In this document: in pieces, positions 32,642 to 49,092 of the stretch | Layout of the letters: the number at the start of each line of letters is the position of its first letter | Position numbering within the stretch: the stretch's first letter is position 1 | Assembly (NCBI RefSeq): GCF_009870125.1 | Contig: NC_046680.1 | Span: forward strand, 7,068,001-7,132,000 | Origin: Drosophila pseudoobscura | Lineage: Eukaryota > Arthropoda > Insecta > Diptera > Drosophilidae | Direction of reading: 5' to 3' | DNA: 64,000 bases | Program-made: the position numbers and the translations under genes | The notes under the pieces: generated by a model | The model's database searches: none | What the model was told of the DNA's origin: nothing | The model's input: the letters and a program-made list of their open reading frames with translations, nothing else

Positions 32642-34163
32642 GAAATAGAGTTGATTTTTAAGGTACATTATAGTTTTGAGTTTTGCACGTTCAATTTAAG
32701 TAGACAATACATCAATAATATCAATATCAATGGAGGATCTAGAGTTGAGTTAAACGTTTGATATGTATTTGGTATTTGCAATTGGCGTAGTTCAAGTTTA
32801 AGTTCGAGGACAAAATGCAACTACAAATCGCTCTTAAGTTATACTCGTCTTCACGATATATACTATATATATATATATATTTAATTTTTTTACTATAACT
32901 AATATACTTTGAAAATGGAAATGGTTGAGATTCCCATTCAGTTTCTGGTTAATGTTGTCTTCTCTGTATAAAAATATAAACAAATTAGAAATGTTCGTTG
33001 TCTTTGCTATAATATTGGGGTTTGCTTGGTTTTTCAGAATCGAGTGTAAATAATTCGTAACAAACAAATGAGAGTAAATCATTCTGCGGAGGACCTTCAG
33101 TCTTGCTTTGATTTGATATTGCTTGGTTGGTTTCATTCCTTTCGTGGTTCCTTTGTCATTGAGAGATCAGCATGGGGTACATTTACATGTCGAATATAAG
33201 TAAATATCTGTAAAAACAAGGCTTATACATCTCATAGTCTATTTCCTGTTTAGTACTGTTATTAAGCGCTAGTCGAGTTCTGTGCTGAAGATCCCTACAA
33301 ACCGGTACACGAACCAAAGGGGGAGGTACCTCTATTCATATGTAGTATATGTATGTGTGTATATCTGGGTTATAAAAGGAAAGTGGATCACCATCGAGAG
33401 TGTTATCCTAAGTAGTTCACACTGAGTTTGATATGCATTACGAAATTTTTAGACATTAGCTAAACCGCCGATATGTATGTGTATATTATAGGATTATCTA
33501 TAGGCAGAGTTCGCTCGTTAGGAATACAAAATAATCTGGCTAAAAATGCATTAAAAAACTATCTGTAATAAACTTACGCACTATGTGGGTGCAGTTTACT
33601 CATCTGTAAAGATATCTCTATAATTTTTTCCTTTGGTTTTTGGTTTAGGCAGTGCATCATTAATCTAGGATAAGGGCATAGGTATGTATGTATGTATTCT
33701 GCTAAAATTTTGTCTAAGACGATTCCAATGACACATCGCACGCTAAGAACTAGGTCAAAATCTAAATCATTTACAATAAAATTGATGCTCAACTTACGGG
33801 CTAGGATACAATGTATGTATGTATATAATAATATATCTGTATATATGTATATTTGTTGTCTATATTTGCGCTGACGATTGCAGCTGATATGTTTCGATTT
33901 CATGGTTGGTTTAGCTACCGATATGTATCATGACGTTAAAATGGCATTATGTATGTCTACTTGTCGAGAATACTATATGTATATAGTACTGTACTCTATA
34001 TACATAGATATATAGATGATATGTTTAGGTTTGTGGTTGTTTCCATATGCACACATTTAATTCAGCCGACTGTTAGTCTAAATACATTTTTAATTTCCTC
34101 AAAGTGGGGCCTTCCTACCTCCACTGGCTGCTTGTCTCACCTCATCTCTCAAATTGCCTCTAC

Positions 34164-34190
34164 CCTCTCTCTCTCTCTCTCTCCCTCTCT
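34164..34190. repeat. (CT)n microsatellite
   Basis: CT run with one CC interruption, in noncoding DNA downstream of Hs3st-A. Confidence 0.85.
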
Positions 34191-35038
34191 TTCTCGTTCT
34201 CTTTCGGTTGCAATCATTTTCAATTTGTCTATGCTTATATGCTATAAAATCACATTTAGTTGCTTAATTAATTTTTATGCTCTCAGACACTCGTACACAC
34301 ACACTCACACTCGCATGTGGCAGAGAGAGAGGTGCTGGCACTCATCCACTCCACACATAAACGGACGTACAAAACGTGTAACCTTCGAACATCATGTATA
34401 GTATGTAGATATTGCTTTTATTTCGCTATATAGACGCTGTGTATATGGGCTTCAGATATGTGATTCTGAGGGACTATATACGAGTAGTTGCACCATTCAC
34501 ATTTTCATGGCCTGCTGCACATCGAAATGCGTACAGTACACTATATTTCCAGTGTTTTTTCCCTTCTTGTTCTTTTTCTCATTTCCTTTCTCTAGTGCGA
34601 AGGCAAATTTGCATGCGTGGGGCCGATGGGGAGGCAGGGCGGGACGGTAGCTGGTGGGTTACGGGAAATGGGAATGCAATTTTTCAATACGCGCGCATAA
34701 TTGAACTGTCAGAGCACTTGGATGGGTGTGTGGCTGGGTGGCTGGGTCGCTTGATGGCTGCATGCTAGGCTCCGCAAGTGCGGACCCGGCCAGGCAGAAA
34801 TGTTTCGCGAAACTCCGCAAAATATACAACGGGTAAACTTTGCCTCCTTTTTTTCCTGATGCCGCTGCCGCTTCTGCTCCCCGGTAATTAAAATTGCTGC
34901 ACCAGAGGTCCAAAGGATTGACCACTGGCTGGCAGATTTATTTGATGGGATGGGAGGGGATGGTGATGATGCACTTCGCACTGCACTCAAAGGTGGCGCC
35001 CCTCAGTCCATGTTTCTCAGTTGGGAGTTCTTCAGCGC

Positions 35039-40764
<5,726 letters not shown>

Positions 40765-42090
40765 CAGTGAGGCAGCGGTGTACCGGGAGTACGTTCAATG
40801 GAGCCCAAATGATAGCCGCTCTTGGCTGTTACTGCAGCAACTAATTGGCCAGTGCCGGCGCTCCACTCAATTGCAGCGGACAAGCAGCATGCAGCAAGGA
40901 TGGGGGCATGGATTTATGGCCCACCCGCCGCCACGCCTCTTGGGCTATCGCCCTACTTGGACTCTTCTCCTCTCGGACTCTCTCTCGCTAGCTCGTGTTC
41001 TGGCTTGTTTTGCTCTTTAATTAAATTCCAGCAGATTGCCGGAGAATTTGTAATCGGAGTTTCGCCTGTTACTCGCTCACTCGGTCACCGAAGCGGGGCA
41101 TTGACTGGGCGACACATAGGGCCTCATTTCCGTCAGGACGCACAAAGGGGAGCGGTCCCATCGCCACCATCATCAAATTTAACATCTCTTGGACAACATC
41201 CAGGTTTTACCTTATTGTTGTTCCGTAATTAGATTTGTTGTTGTTGCTGTTGTCCTTGGTTCAATCCGGCGTCGGTTCTGGCAACTTCTTCGCCAACTTT
41301 TGTGCTTCTGCTGCAAAGGCAGCTGCAGCCAAAGTTACTCCCGGCTGTGCTTTTGTATCTTTTGTTGCTTTTGTTGCTGGACGCCATTGTCTGTTCTCCA
41401 AAAAATAGCGTATTCCAGGAGCTTCAAGTCAACTGCAAAGCAAAACAAGAGAGAGATACAGGAGAAATTGATTACAAAAGTCAAGGTAGTACGAGGTAGC
41501 GAAATCAATTTGATTTGCATAAAATTCTAATTAGAGCACGATCGATTTGGTTCAACAAATTAGGGGATTTGCAAGCCACAGTCTTTCAAACGCTGCGGAT
41601 CATGGATCAGGGGCCTTGGAGAAGCGAAAAACAAATCGAATGGAGAGTGAAAGTGAAACTTCCTTTTGGCAAATAAATGGTCTTGTATTTGATCATTGAT
41701 TTTATAGTTTACACACACTAAAGATATCAAAAGGTAGAGTAAAGGTAGATGACAACAAATGACAATCCTTGAGGTCATAAAATACTTTGATCTTTTTCTG
41801 GCAAGAAGCTCCCTCAAAAGTCGAATTATCTCTTCGATAATTTAGTTGAATTCCCAAAATCAATCCGACCTGACCTAAGGATAGACTACGGCTGCTACTC
41901 CCTCCTTTCCAATGGGCGATTACCATTCCAAATTAGAAATTCAAATCGAGAGAATGTATGTCTGTTCTGTTCTGTTCTGTGTCTGAGAGTTGGATTCGGT
42001 TGAGGCCTAGTTGACAGGCTTGGGGGGAATATTTAATCAGTTCTCTGTAGCTTAGTGTAGCGTTGCCGGCGCCCCATTCCAGTTTCGGAC

Positions 42091-42106
42091 GTATGGGGTA
42101 TAAAAA
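42091..42106 (+). promoter_or_regulatory. TATA box of elongase gene 1
   Basis: GGGGTATAAAAAGC, with TATAAAAA at 42099-42106, lies 56 bases before the start codon. A start of transcription near 42130-42135 would leave a leader of about 30 bases. Confidence 0.75.
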
Positions 42107-42161
42107 GCAGCGTTCGGTGGATAGAGCTGTATAGTGTTTCGATTTGGTTAACGGGTCCACC

Positions 42162-43089
42162 ATGAACTCCAGCACAATTTTGGATATTTTCCGGACATTG
42201 CCAGCGGGTAAAGAACCGAGGATTTTGTCGAGTGTGGCAGTGGCAGCAGCCCTTTCATCTCATACGCCCCCCATACTCCGTAGATCCGGTGAAGCTGACA
42301 CTGTTCAGCAGCCCGCTCCCGGCTCTGCTGATCGTCGTGGGATATCTGATCTTTGTGCTCAAGCTGGGCCGTGACTTCATGGCCCAGCGGAAGCCGTTCA
42401 ATGTACGGCGAGTGATGCTGGTGTATAACCTCTGCCAGATCCTGATGAACGCCGTGTTGTTCGGCCTTGTAGGTTAGTCCAGGGCCAGTGCTCAGACACA
42501 TCTAACCCGTCTCCATGCCCTCCCTCAGGGTTTCTACTTCATCCTGGTCCGGCGAGTGTACGATCTACGATGCATGGAAATGCTTCCACTGGACCATCCC
42601 GAGAAGCACTTCGAGCGCCTGGTCGTCTACGCGTACTGGCTGAACAAGGTGCTCGACCTGGCGGACACCGTGTTCTTTGTGCTGCGCAAGAGCTACAAGC
42701 AGATCACCGTACTGCATGTCTACCACCACGCCCTGATGGTCCTGGGTGGGCCCGTCATCTTCTACCTCTTCGGGGCCGGGGGCCAGCTCTGCATGATGGG
42801 CTTCCTCAATACCCTCGTCCATGTGGTGATGTACGCCTACTACTATGTGGCGGCCCAGTACCCGCAGATCAAGGGCAAGCTGTGGTGGAAGCAGTACATC
42901 ACCAAGCTGCAGATGCTGCAGTTCGCCATTCTGTTCGTGCAGGCCACCCTGGTGCTCTGCCTCAATCCGGGCTGCAACTTCCCCCTCAGCCTGCAGTACC
43001 TCCAGTTGGCGGTCTCCACCTCGATGATGATCATGTTCGGGAACTTCTACTATCAGACCTACATCAGGGCAAAGAGCAAACAGCATTAA
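42162..43089 (+). CDS. Very-long-chain fatty acid elongase (ELO family), tandem copy 1
   Basis: ELO proteins are ER multi-span condensing enzymes that add two carbons from malonyl-CoA to long acyl-CoAs; in flies many make cuticular hydrocarbon or pheromone precursors. Exons 42162-42207, 42284-42468 and 42529-43089 (GT-AG, in phase) give 263 residues, a normal length. The ELO boxes KVLDLADT (117-124), the catalytic HVYHH (140-144) and LNTLVHVVMYAYYY are present, with several hydrophobic spans. The end KSKQH fits a KxKxx ER-retrieval signal. A TATA box precedes it and AATAAA lies at 43095-43100. The intron-2 donor GTAGGT is weak, but it is fixed by alignment with copy 2 (TT|GT in both). It probably matches the CG18609/CG17821 pair of D. 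melanogaster, from memory. Confidence 0.93.
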
Positions 43090-43157
43090 TTACCAATAAA
43101 GTACAGCCCGTTCTGTTGGGTTCGCCATTCCTCGTTGAGTCTGAAACTTAAAGTCTT

Positions 43158-43194
43158 GTTCTAGTTCTAGTTCTAGTTCTAGTCTCTAGTTCTA
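43158..43194 (+). repeat. TTCTAG hexamer repeat
   Basis: About five imperfect tandem copies of TTCTAG in the spacer between the two elongase genes, just downstream of the first poly(A) signal. Confidence 0.85.
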
Positions 43195-43383
43195 GCGCTA
43201 GTTCTGTTCTAGGTTCTCTCTATGTTTTCTTCTCTCTCCCTGAAATGTGGGACAGAGAGCGCAGTTCAAAGATTTGAATAATACATTATTTGATTCGATT
43301 AATTCCACAAATGCAGGTCCGAATACATTTCAGTGTCTTTGAACAGTCAATAGGTGCCGTTCGGCCGACAATCAACGCTAGCG

Positions 43384-44381
43384 ATGACGCTCGGTATTTT
43401 CGATATACCTCAAGGAGGTGCGAGACCCTTTATGTGCTAATCCGATAGTGCTTTTGTGGGCCAGATTCTCTAATCTCCGCTTGAAAACCAATCCACAGAC
43501 CCAAATCCCATCCTCCTGGCCGGTTCGCCATGGCCGATGATCATCATTCTGGCGGCCTATCTGCTCTTTGTCCTCAAGCTGGGAAGGATATACATGAGAA
43601 ACCGCAAGCCATACGACCTGAGGCGGGTGCTGATGGTCTATAATCTCGGCCAGGTGATCTACAATGGCCTCTACTTCGGAGTTGTGAGTACCGACTGATA
43701 GGTGCCGCGGATCAGTGGATTGATTGTACTTTCGTTTCGCCTTAGGTCTTCTACTACCTGTTCATCGAGGGAATCTGCAATCTGCGCTGCATGGAGAGCT
43801 TCCCGCCCGGCCATAGGTACCGGCAGCTGGAGCGGGTGGTGCACACCGCATACCTCGTGAACAAGGTGGTGGATCTGATGGACACCGTGTTCTTTGTGCT
43901 GCGAAAGAGCTACAAGCAGGTCACCTTCCTGCACATCTACCACCACGTGTTCATGGCCTTCGGGGGCTATGCGGTGACCCGAATCTACGGCACCGGGGGC
44001 CACTTCAACTCCGTCGGCCTGCTCAACACGGTCGTGCACACGGTCATGTACTTCTACTACTTCCTGTCCTCGCAGTATCCCGGCGTGAAGGCCAACATCT
44101 GGTGGAAGAAGTACATCACGTTGACGCAGCTTGTCCAGTTTGTGCTGCTCTTCAGTTACTCCTTCTACGTGCGATTCCTATCCGCCAACTGCCCCATTCC
44201 GCACAGCCTGCTCTACCTGAACATGTTCCAGGGCATCGTCTTCATGTATCTGTTCGGCAAGTTCTACATCCAGGCGTATGTCCGGCCTCCTCCTGTCCAG
44301 CCCGAGTCCCAATCCCAGTCCCTGTCTCAGTCCCAGTCCCAGTCCCAGCCCCAGTCCATGCAGAAGCAGAAGCTGTCGTAA
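43384..44381 (+). CDS. Very-long-chain fatty acid elongase (ELO family), tandem copy 2
   Basis: It has the same reaction and membrane topology as its upstream neighbour and the same exon plan. Exon 1 (43384-43417) codes only MTLGIFDIPQG plus one base. Exon 2 (43499-43683) is exactly 185 bases, as in copy 1, and exon 3 is 43746-44381, giving 284 residues. Motifs: KVVDLMDT, HIYHH and LNTVVHTVMYFYYF. The extra length is a Gln/Ser-rich tail (QSQSQSLSQSQSQSQ), but the final KQKLS still fits the KxKxx ER-retrieval signal. AATAAA lies at 44516-44521. The first exon was chosen because it is the only upstream ATG frame ending in the required phase at a good donor (GAG|GTGCGA), and its length resembles exon 1 of copy 1. 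The two genes arose by tandem duplication and are now well diverged. Confidence 0.9.
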
Positions 44382-47300
44382 CCAGCTCAATATGGCCGCG
44401 AATATACCCTGTTCATTACAGCAATATATGCGCATATCGATCAGCCAATCCCATGCGCATGCAACTAGCAACGACCCCATATGGATAGATTTCTGGACTT
44501 TCGAACATTTTGCGGAATAAATAAAACTATGCTAATGGCAAATGCCATATGCTATTATCCCAACATGTATTCATTATTTTCTGTGAAATAGGCTCACCTA
44601 CAGGACATCTTATTATCTGATCCAATACGATCGTATTCCTATGCCCGTTAAAGCGATCCAGACACAAGATATTTGTGCTTCACTATTTACCATTTGGAAA
44701 GAGAATAAAACGCACGTGTTTCACTCTCTTGCGGTATTCGAATGTCTCGTATTTTCTGGCATATAGTACAATGAAGCGATCCAGTAAATGTATCGATGTA
44801 GACGCAGAAACACCATGGGTCTAGACATTCACCGTCCTCATTCTTGGCAAATAATCTAAACTGAATCAGAAAAGGGTTCTACAATTGCATGGAGATGTCC
44901 TACACTCATTGAGATCTCCGTATCTACCGGTCTTCCCCAATGGGTTCTTGGTAAGTGAATATTTCTCTATAGAACTTAATATCTTTGCCGAGCTTAAGCC
45001 CAAAGTATCTGTAGATATTTGTGCATATACTCGTACTATACACAAAATATCCCCCATTGCTCATCAACTTTGTAAAAGGCAAAGATGCGAACGGTTATCC
45101 GGTGAGTGCGCCGTAAAGCAAAGCCGTTTAAGCATCGACAGAGTGGAAAACTGGATGCCGGAAAAACAACTTGGGGCAATCAGCCATACTCCTTGCCTTT
45201 GCACGCATCTCCACGGCTCCCTCTCCACCTCCGATGACCCGGTGTATGTGTGTTGTTTTTGCTCGTTTGTTAGCACGTTGAAAAAGCTTCCCTTGATAAG
45301 CATAAGAAATGGAGGCAAGGAAAGGAAACTAGCTAGCTGCAACAGTGTGTCTGTGTCTGTATCCGTATCTGTGTGTTTTGTGCAACGAGTGAATGCACAT
45401 AACAAGCTTCTATCGTATCGTATCCCAAACCATCCTCCTGCCATCCTCCCCCGAAAGATGGCGGCGCCATAACTGTAGCTAAAGTCCGTGCGGCACGAGT
45501 CAAACTTAAGCCGAAAATTTGCCGTGCCATACGTACGTACAGATCTGTTGGGGGTGTATCCCCCCACATAAGACCCTTTGTGTGGCAACCAAGATTCACT
45601 TGAAGCAACTGCATTTACTGCCTGGGAAAAACGAAAACAATTGCCGCAAATATGGCAAATGGCAATTGAAAAACAAAAGTCTCTCACTGGATCCGTTTGC
45701 TGGCTGCTTTCACACTTGCAACGATGCCGCATGCCAGAGACAGCTGAAACAGCAGAGAGACCCTAGCACAAAAGGCCACTAAAGACAAGGACATGACAGG
45801 AAAAACACTGTAAAAGAAAGCGCAGAAGGTCGGAGAAAATGCAGCAGCAGTAAAAAGAAAAAATAACGCACAAAATTGGCTGTGAAATGAACGAGACGAC
45901 GTCTCACTTTTGTGCTTTTGTTGGAAGGGAAAAATGAAGGGGGGTGTCAAGGGAAAATAGAAATAGGGCATGGCCCGGAGAGGTCAGAGGCAAAGGAATC
46001 TGATGCCGTCAAAGGCAAATGAAAATCTCGGCTGAGATCATCAAGAAAGAGAAGGAAAAAGCTAGAGAAAGTTCGTAATTCCTTCGGTTAATGCTACGAC
46101 AGACGCTGAGACACAATTTCCAATCAATTTCACATGCAAATGAGCCATGGAAGCACCTGAGCTGTTTTAAAGCCCGAAACATACATTCTGTCATCTCTAA
46201 ACATGTAAATAAATTGTGTTTAATTACGAATGGTCTTCGATTCCGACTCACTGAATACAATACAAACAATATGGTATACCCGCATGCAGACAGGCAGACG
46301 GACAGCCGGACCGACAGACAGACAGACACTAAAGATATCAGAAATGATGTGGCAAAAGGCCAAGGATTCAAGGAGTAGTGGCATACCCAGAAGGGACACG
46401 GGGACTGGCAAGTGCCTGGCAAGTTTCCCATAATTTACACTTTATCGAACAACAACAAGCCACCTGCATAATATATGGCTCCACCCTGCTCCCGAATGGC
46501 AGCTTCTCCTGCCTGAAAGGGAGCCGAAGCTCTCCCACTGTCTGGCGTTTGAGGTCACCAGCAGGGGGTAACCGTAACATCCTGTAAGTTCCCTCTTTCT
46601 GCCTCTCTCTCTCTTGTATGCAAAGCGGACGTCAATCAGAGCTGCCACAACTGCATTCTACATGATGTTGCACGTCGAAGCCAGAAGGGAATGTCAAATC
46701 CTGAGCACCTGTTAACCCACATATTTGTTGTTTGATCCGTGCGAACCCGGTAAGCAATTTACATTTTGGATTCCACCTCAAAAGCCTTACCATCCATAAA
46801 AGAATCGGGCAAATGGCGCATCTATGGGATGTGTGGCATCTCCGCTTCGTTTCGGTCGGTCGTTTGGGGAATATGGCACAATAAAATTTTAATTCCTAAC
46901 GATTGATGGTCGCCCCGGTACATATCCCATACCGACAGGACTCTGTGTATTGCAGCACGCATCAATGGATGCCCAGGGATGCTCCAGGTCCTGCACAGGG
47001 ATCCATTCAATACATTAAATTTTATAACCCAGCTAATTTGCATATGTAAGAGTGTATACACAGACGGGGATACGATATGTGTGTGTGTTGATTGGATTTA
47101 TTTGACTTTCATGGAGGAAAGCCATAGAGCACAGGACGGGCGTGTGTGAGGGAGCGAGGCGACTCTAAGTGCCTGACATTTGCTAAATGGCAAAAGCACA
47201 CCGCCTCCCTGCCACCTGCCACCTGCCGCCTACCACCCCATGGCACTGACTGTTGTTGGGGCTACTCGTAACATTTTCCCCCCATTTAGGGCAAACCGAA

Positions 47301-48089
47301 AATTGCACTCGCCTCGTTAGTACCTGAATGGGAAGTGTAATTACGAGCAATAACCAGACCCACAGTCCCCACCACACCACACATCAAGCCATAACCTTAG
47401 TCTTTCCAATCGAATCGAGCGGCTATAACCTTTAAAGTTCGGCCTATACCGACCGACCTTGGCCGCAAACACACATTTTGATGTGGCCTTTATAATGGCT
47501 GTAAGTGCATTAATGATTTACGGCTCAAAGGTTCTGTATTGTTGCTATTTCTGTGCTGAATCAAGTTTCTGTTAAATATTTACAGCAATCAGAATTTCCC
47601 CCAACTAGTTTTGTGTGGGGATTTTTTCGGCATTATCCCGGACAGGAGGAACAGTCTATTATCCCATTTTGAGATCCTATTTTCACCTTGTGCCAGTTAT
47701 TTCTCCTGCTTGCTATTTATATCCCAATTTTAAGTTGTAGTCTCATGTTAAACAGTCATTAAATAACCGAAACTCCCCAAACATATATGTTACTTTAAAA
47801 TGCTTTACTTTTTGCACAATTTACCAAATTATCTGTATCTGTATCTATATCTATATCGCTCTCCAACTGCAAATTACTGCAGTTCATTTGACTCTGGCAA
47901 ATTGTATATTCAAATGTTGAGTACACATGGTAAATGTACGATTGCCCGACATGAAATGCAAAAAGAATGTGCATCCACTGACTAAACAAACCCGTTGGAT
48001 AAATATTCGCAGGCCATAAACAAACAATCAGAGCTGTCAGAAGGGGGCTACACTGCGTGTATAATTAAAAGTATCCGTTGAATGGCGGT
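44382..48089. other. Intergenic DNA, no gene recognised
   Basis: After the elongase poly(A) signal there is no supported gene until the MBF2-family gene. Overlapping frames on opposite strands at 44885-45472 and 45064-45732 are not consistent with splice sites or any family. A GACA/GACG-rich patch lies at about 46285-46330. Confidence 0.5.
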
Positions 48090-48518
48090 TTAAAGTCCGT
48101 AGATATCCACGATGAAGCTGAAGCCCTTGTTCCGCTGGCTCTTGAAGTGGATCTTCGCGTAGGTGGTCTGGGGGCCGCCTGCCTGCAGATAAGCATAGCC
48201 GCCCTGCCCGTCGCGGACCTGGTCGGTGATCACGATTTGGGTGATGGTTCGGGCCAGTTTGGACTTTTGACAACAAGTTGTAATTAATCTCTGGGCAGAT
48301 CCCAAGGGGATAGTCGTGGTACAACTCACATTTTGTTTGAAGATTAAATCCCTTGTGACAACTCTCAAAAACGAGGATTTCTCGGTGATGATATCGCGCC
48401 GCAGATGCATGTCCCGGAAGGATCGTGATCCCCATGTGACACTATGGCTGGGACCCCGTCCAGCCGCTTGGCAGAGGGCTGTCACGGATATTAGCACCAG
48501 AAATATGTAAACCCTCAT
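48090..48518 (-). CDS. Small secreted MBF2-family protein
   Basis: The family is named for the silkworm co-activator MBF2, but most fly members are small secreted proteins of unknown role. Exons 48518-48330 and 48263-48090 (GT-AG, phase 0) give 120 residues. A clear signal peptide covers about residues 1-18 (hydrophobic IFLVLISVTAL, then CQA). The MBF2 domain follows, with ITQIVITDQ, GQGGYAYLQAGG and FKSQRNKGFSFIVDIYG at the end. The intron is only 66 bases, a multiple of three with no stop, so an unspliced message would also be open (142 residues). Removing it restores the continuous domain (IFKQN-SKLARTITQ), so I take it as a real intron. A TATA box lies 50 bases upstream. No specific orthologue is named. 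Confidence 0.85.
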   Translation of the reverse strand: MRVYIFLVLISVTALCQAAGRGPSHSVTWGSRSFRDMHLRRDIITEKSSFLRVVTRDLIFKQNVSCTTTIPLGSAQRLITTCCQKSKLARTITQIVITDQVRDGQGGYAYLQAGGPQTTYAKIHFKSQRNKGFSFIVDIYGL

Positions 48519-48566
48519 ATCGGAATCTTCCCTAGAGTATGGGGAGCTGATCAGCAGATTCGGGTA

Positions 48567-48573
48567 TTTTATA
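48567..48573 (-). promoter_or_regulatory. TATA box of the MBF2-family gene
   Basis: On the minus strand CCTATAAAATACC places TATAAAA about 50 bases before the start codon, leaving room for a short leader of ~20 bases. Confidence 0.65.
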
Positions 48574-49065
48574 GGTAGTAACGTAGTTCTAAAAATATCC
48601 CACTATTGTCTCCGAGCAGCTGTACAGGCGGTGCAAAGAAAAGACCCCGATTCAACCTTTTTCCCATTGAAAAGAATTGTATGAACCTTTCCCTGCATTC
48701 CACCTCGATGACTTTTCTCTCTAGAAATACTTTCTCAAAGACCTCTCCATTCGAGAGAAGGCTTGAGACTTTTGTTTCGCCTCGGGTTTCGGTTTCAGCC
48801 GCCATTCCGGCCGGGGTCTCCTCTTGCGGTTGGCTGCTTTAAATACCGCTGGGCGCTGCGCCGTGTGGGTGTCTGGTTACGCTCCTCTCGCAGGCAGCGT
48901 AAAGCTTTAAGGCAAATATTTATTTAATTTTAACATCCCACGGCCCTGTTTCGGCCCTGTGCACAGATCCAATTTACTCAAGTACAAAGAGCCGACTCGA
49001 GCAGACCCTGTCGCGTATATTGTTGAAAATTTTATTGTGCAAACATGAGTACGACAGTGCGATTG

Positions 49066-49092
49066 TCTCTCTCTCTCTCTCTCTCTCTCTCT
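49066..49092. repeat. (CT)n microsatellite
   Basis: Uninterrupted TC/CT run of about 27 bases, followed by a TG-rich stretch. Confidence 0.9.

Larger units (their letters stand above)
31879..35038. other. AT-rich noncoding DNA, probably including the Hs3st-A 3'UTR
   Basis: No coding gene is recognised. The stretch is AT-rich with TATG/TATA-rich patches, a GTTAGA-type repeat at about 32612-32641 and a CT run at 34164-34190. On the minus strand it directly follows the Hs3st-A stop codon, so part may be a long 3'UTR. Frames such as 32390-32668 and 33949-34401 are low-complexity readings. Confidence 0.45.

Noticed and set aside
42565..43151. Long open frames antisense to and shifted within the elongase exon
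   Set aside because: Shadows of the real coding frame with strong codon bias.
44885..45732. 195-codon plus frame and 222-codon minus frame
   Set aside because: The two overlap on opposite strands, show no family features, and contain simple repeats coding for SVSVSV or TDTDTD runs.
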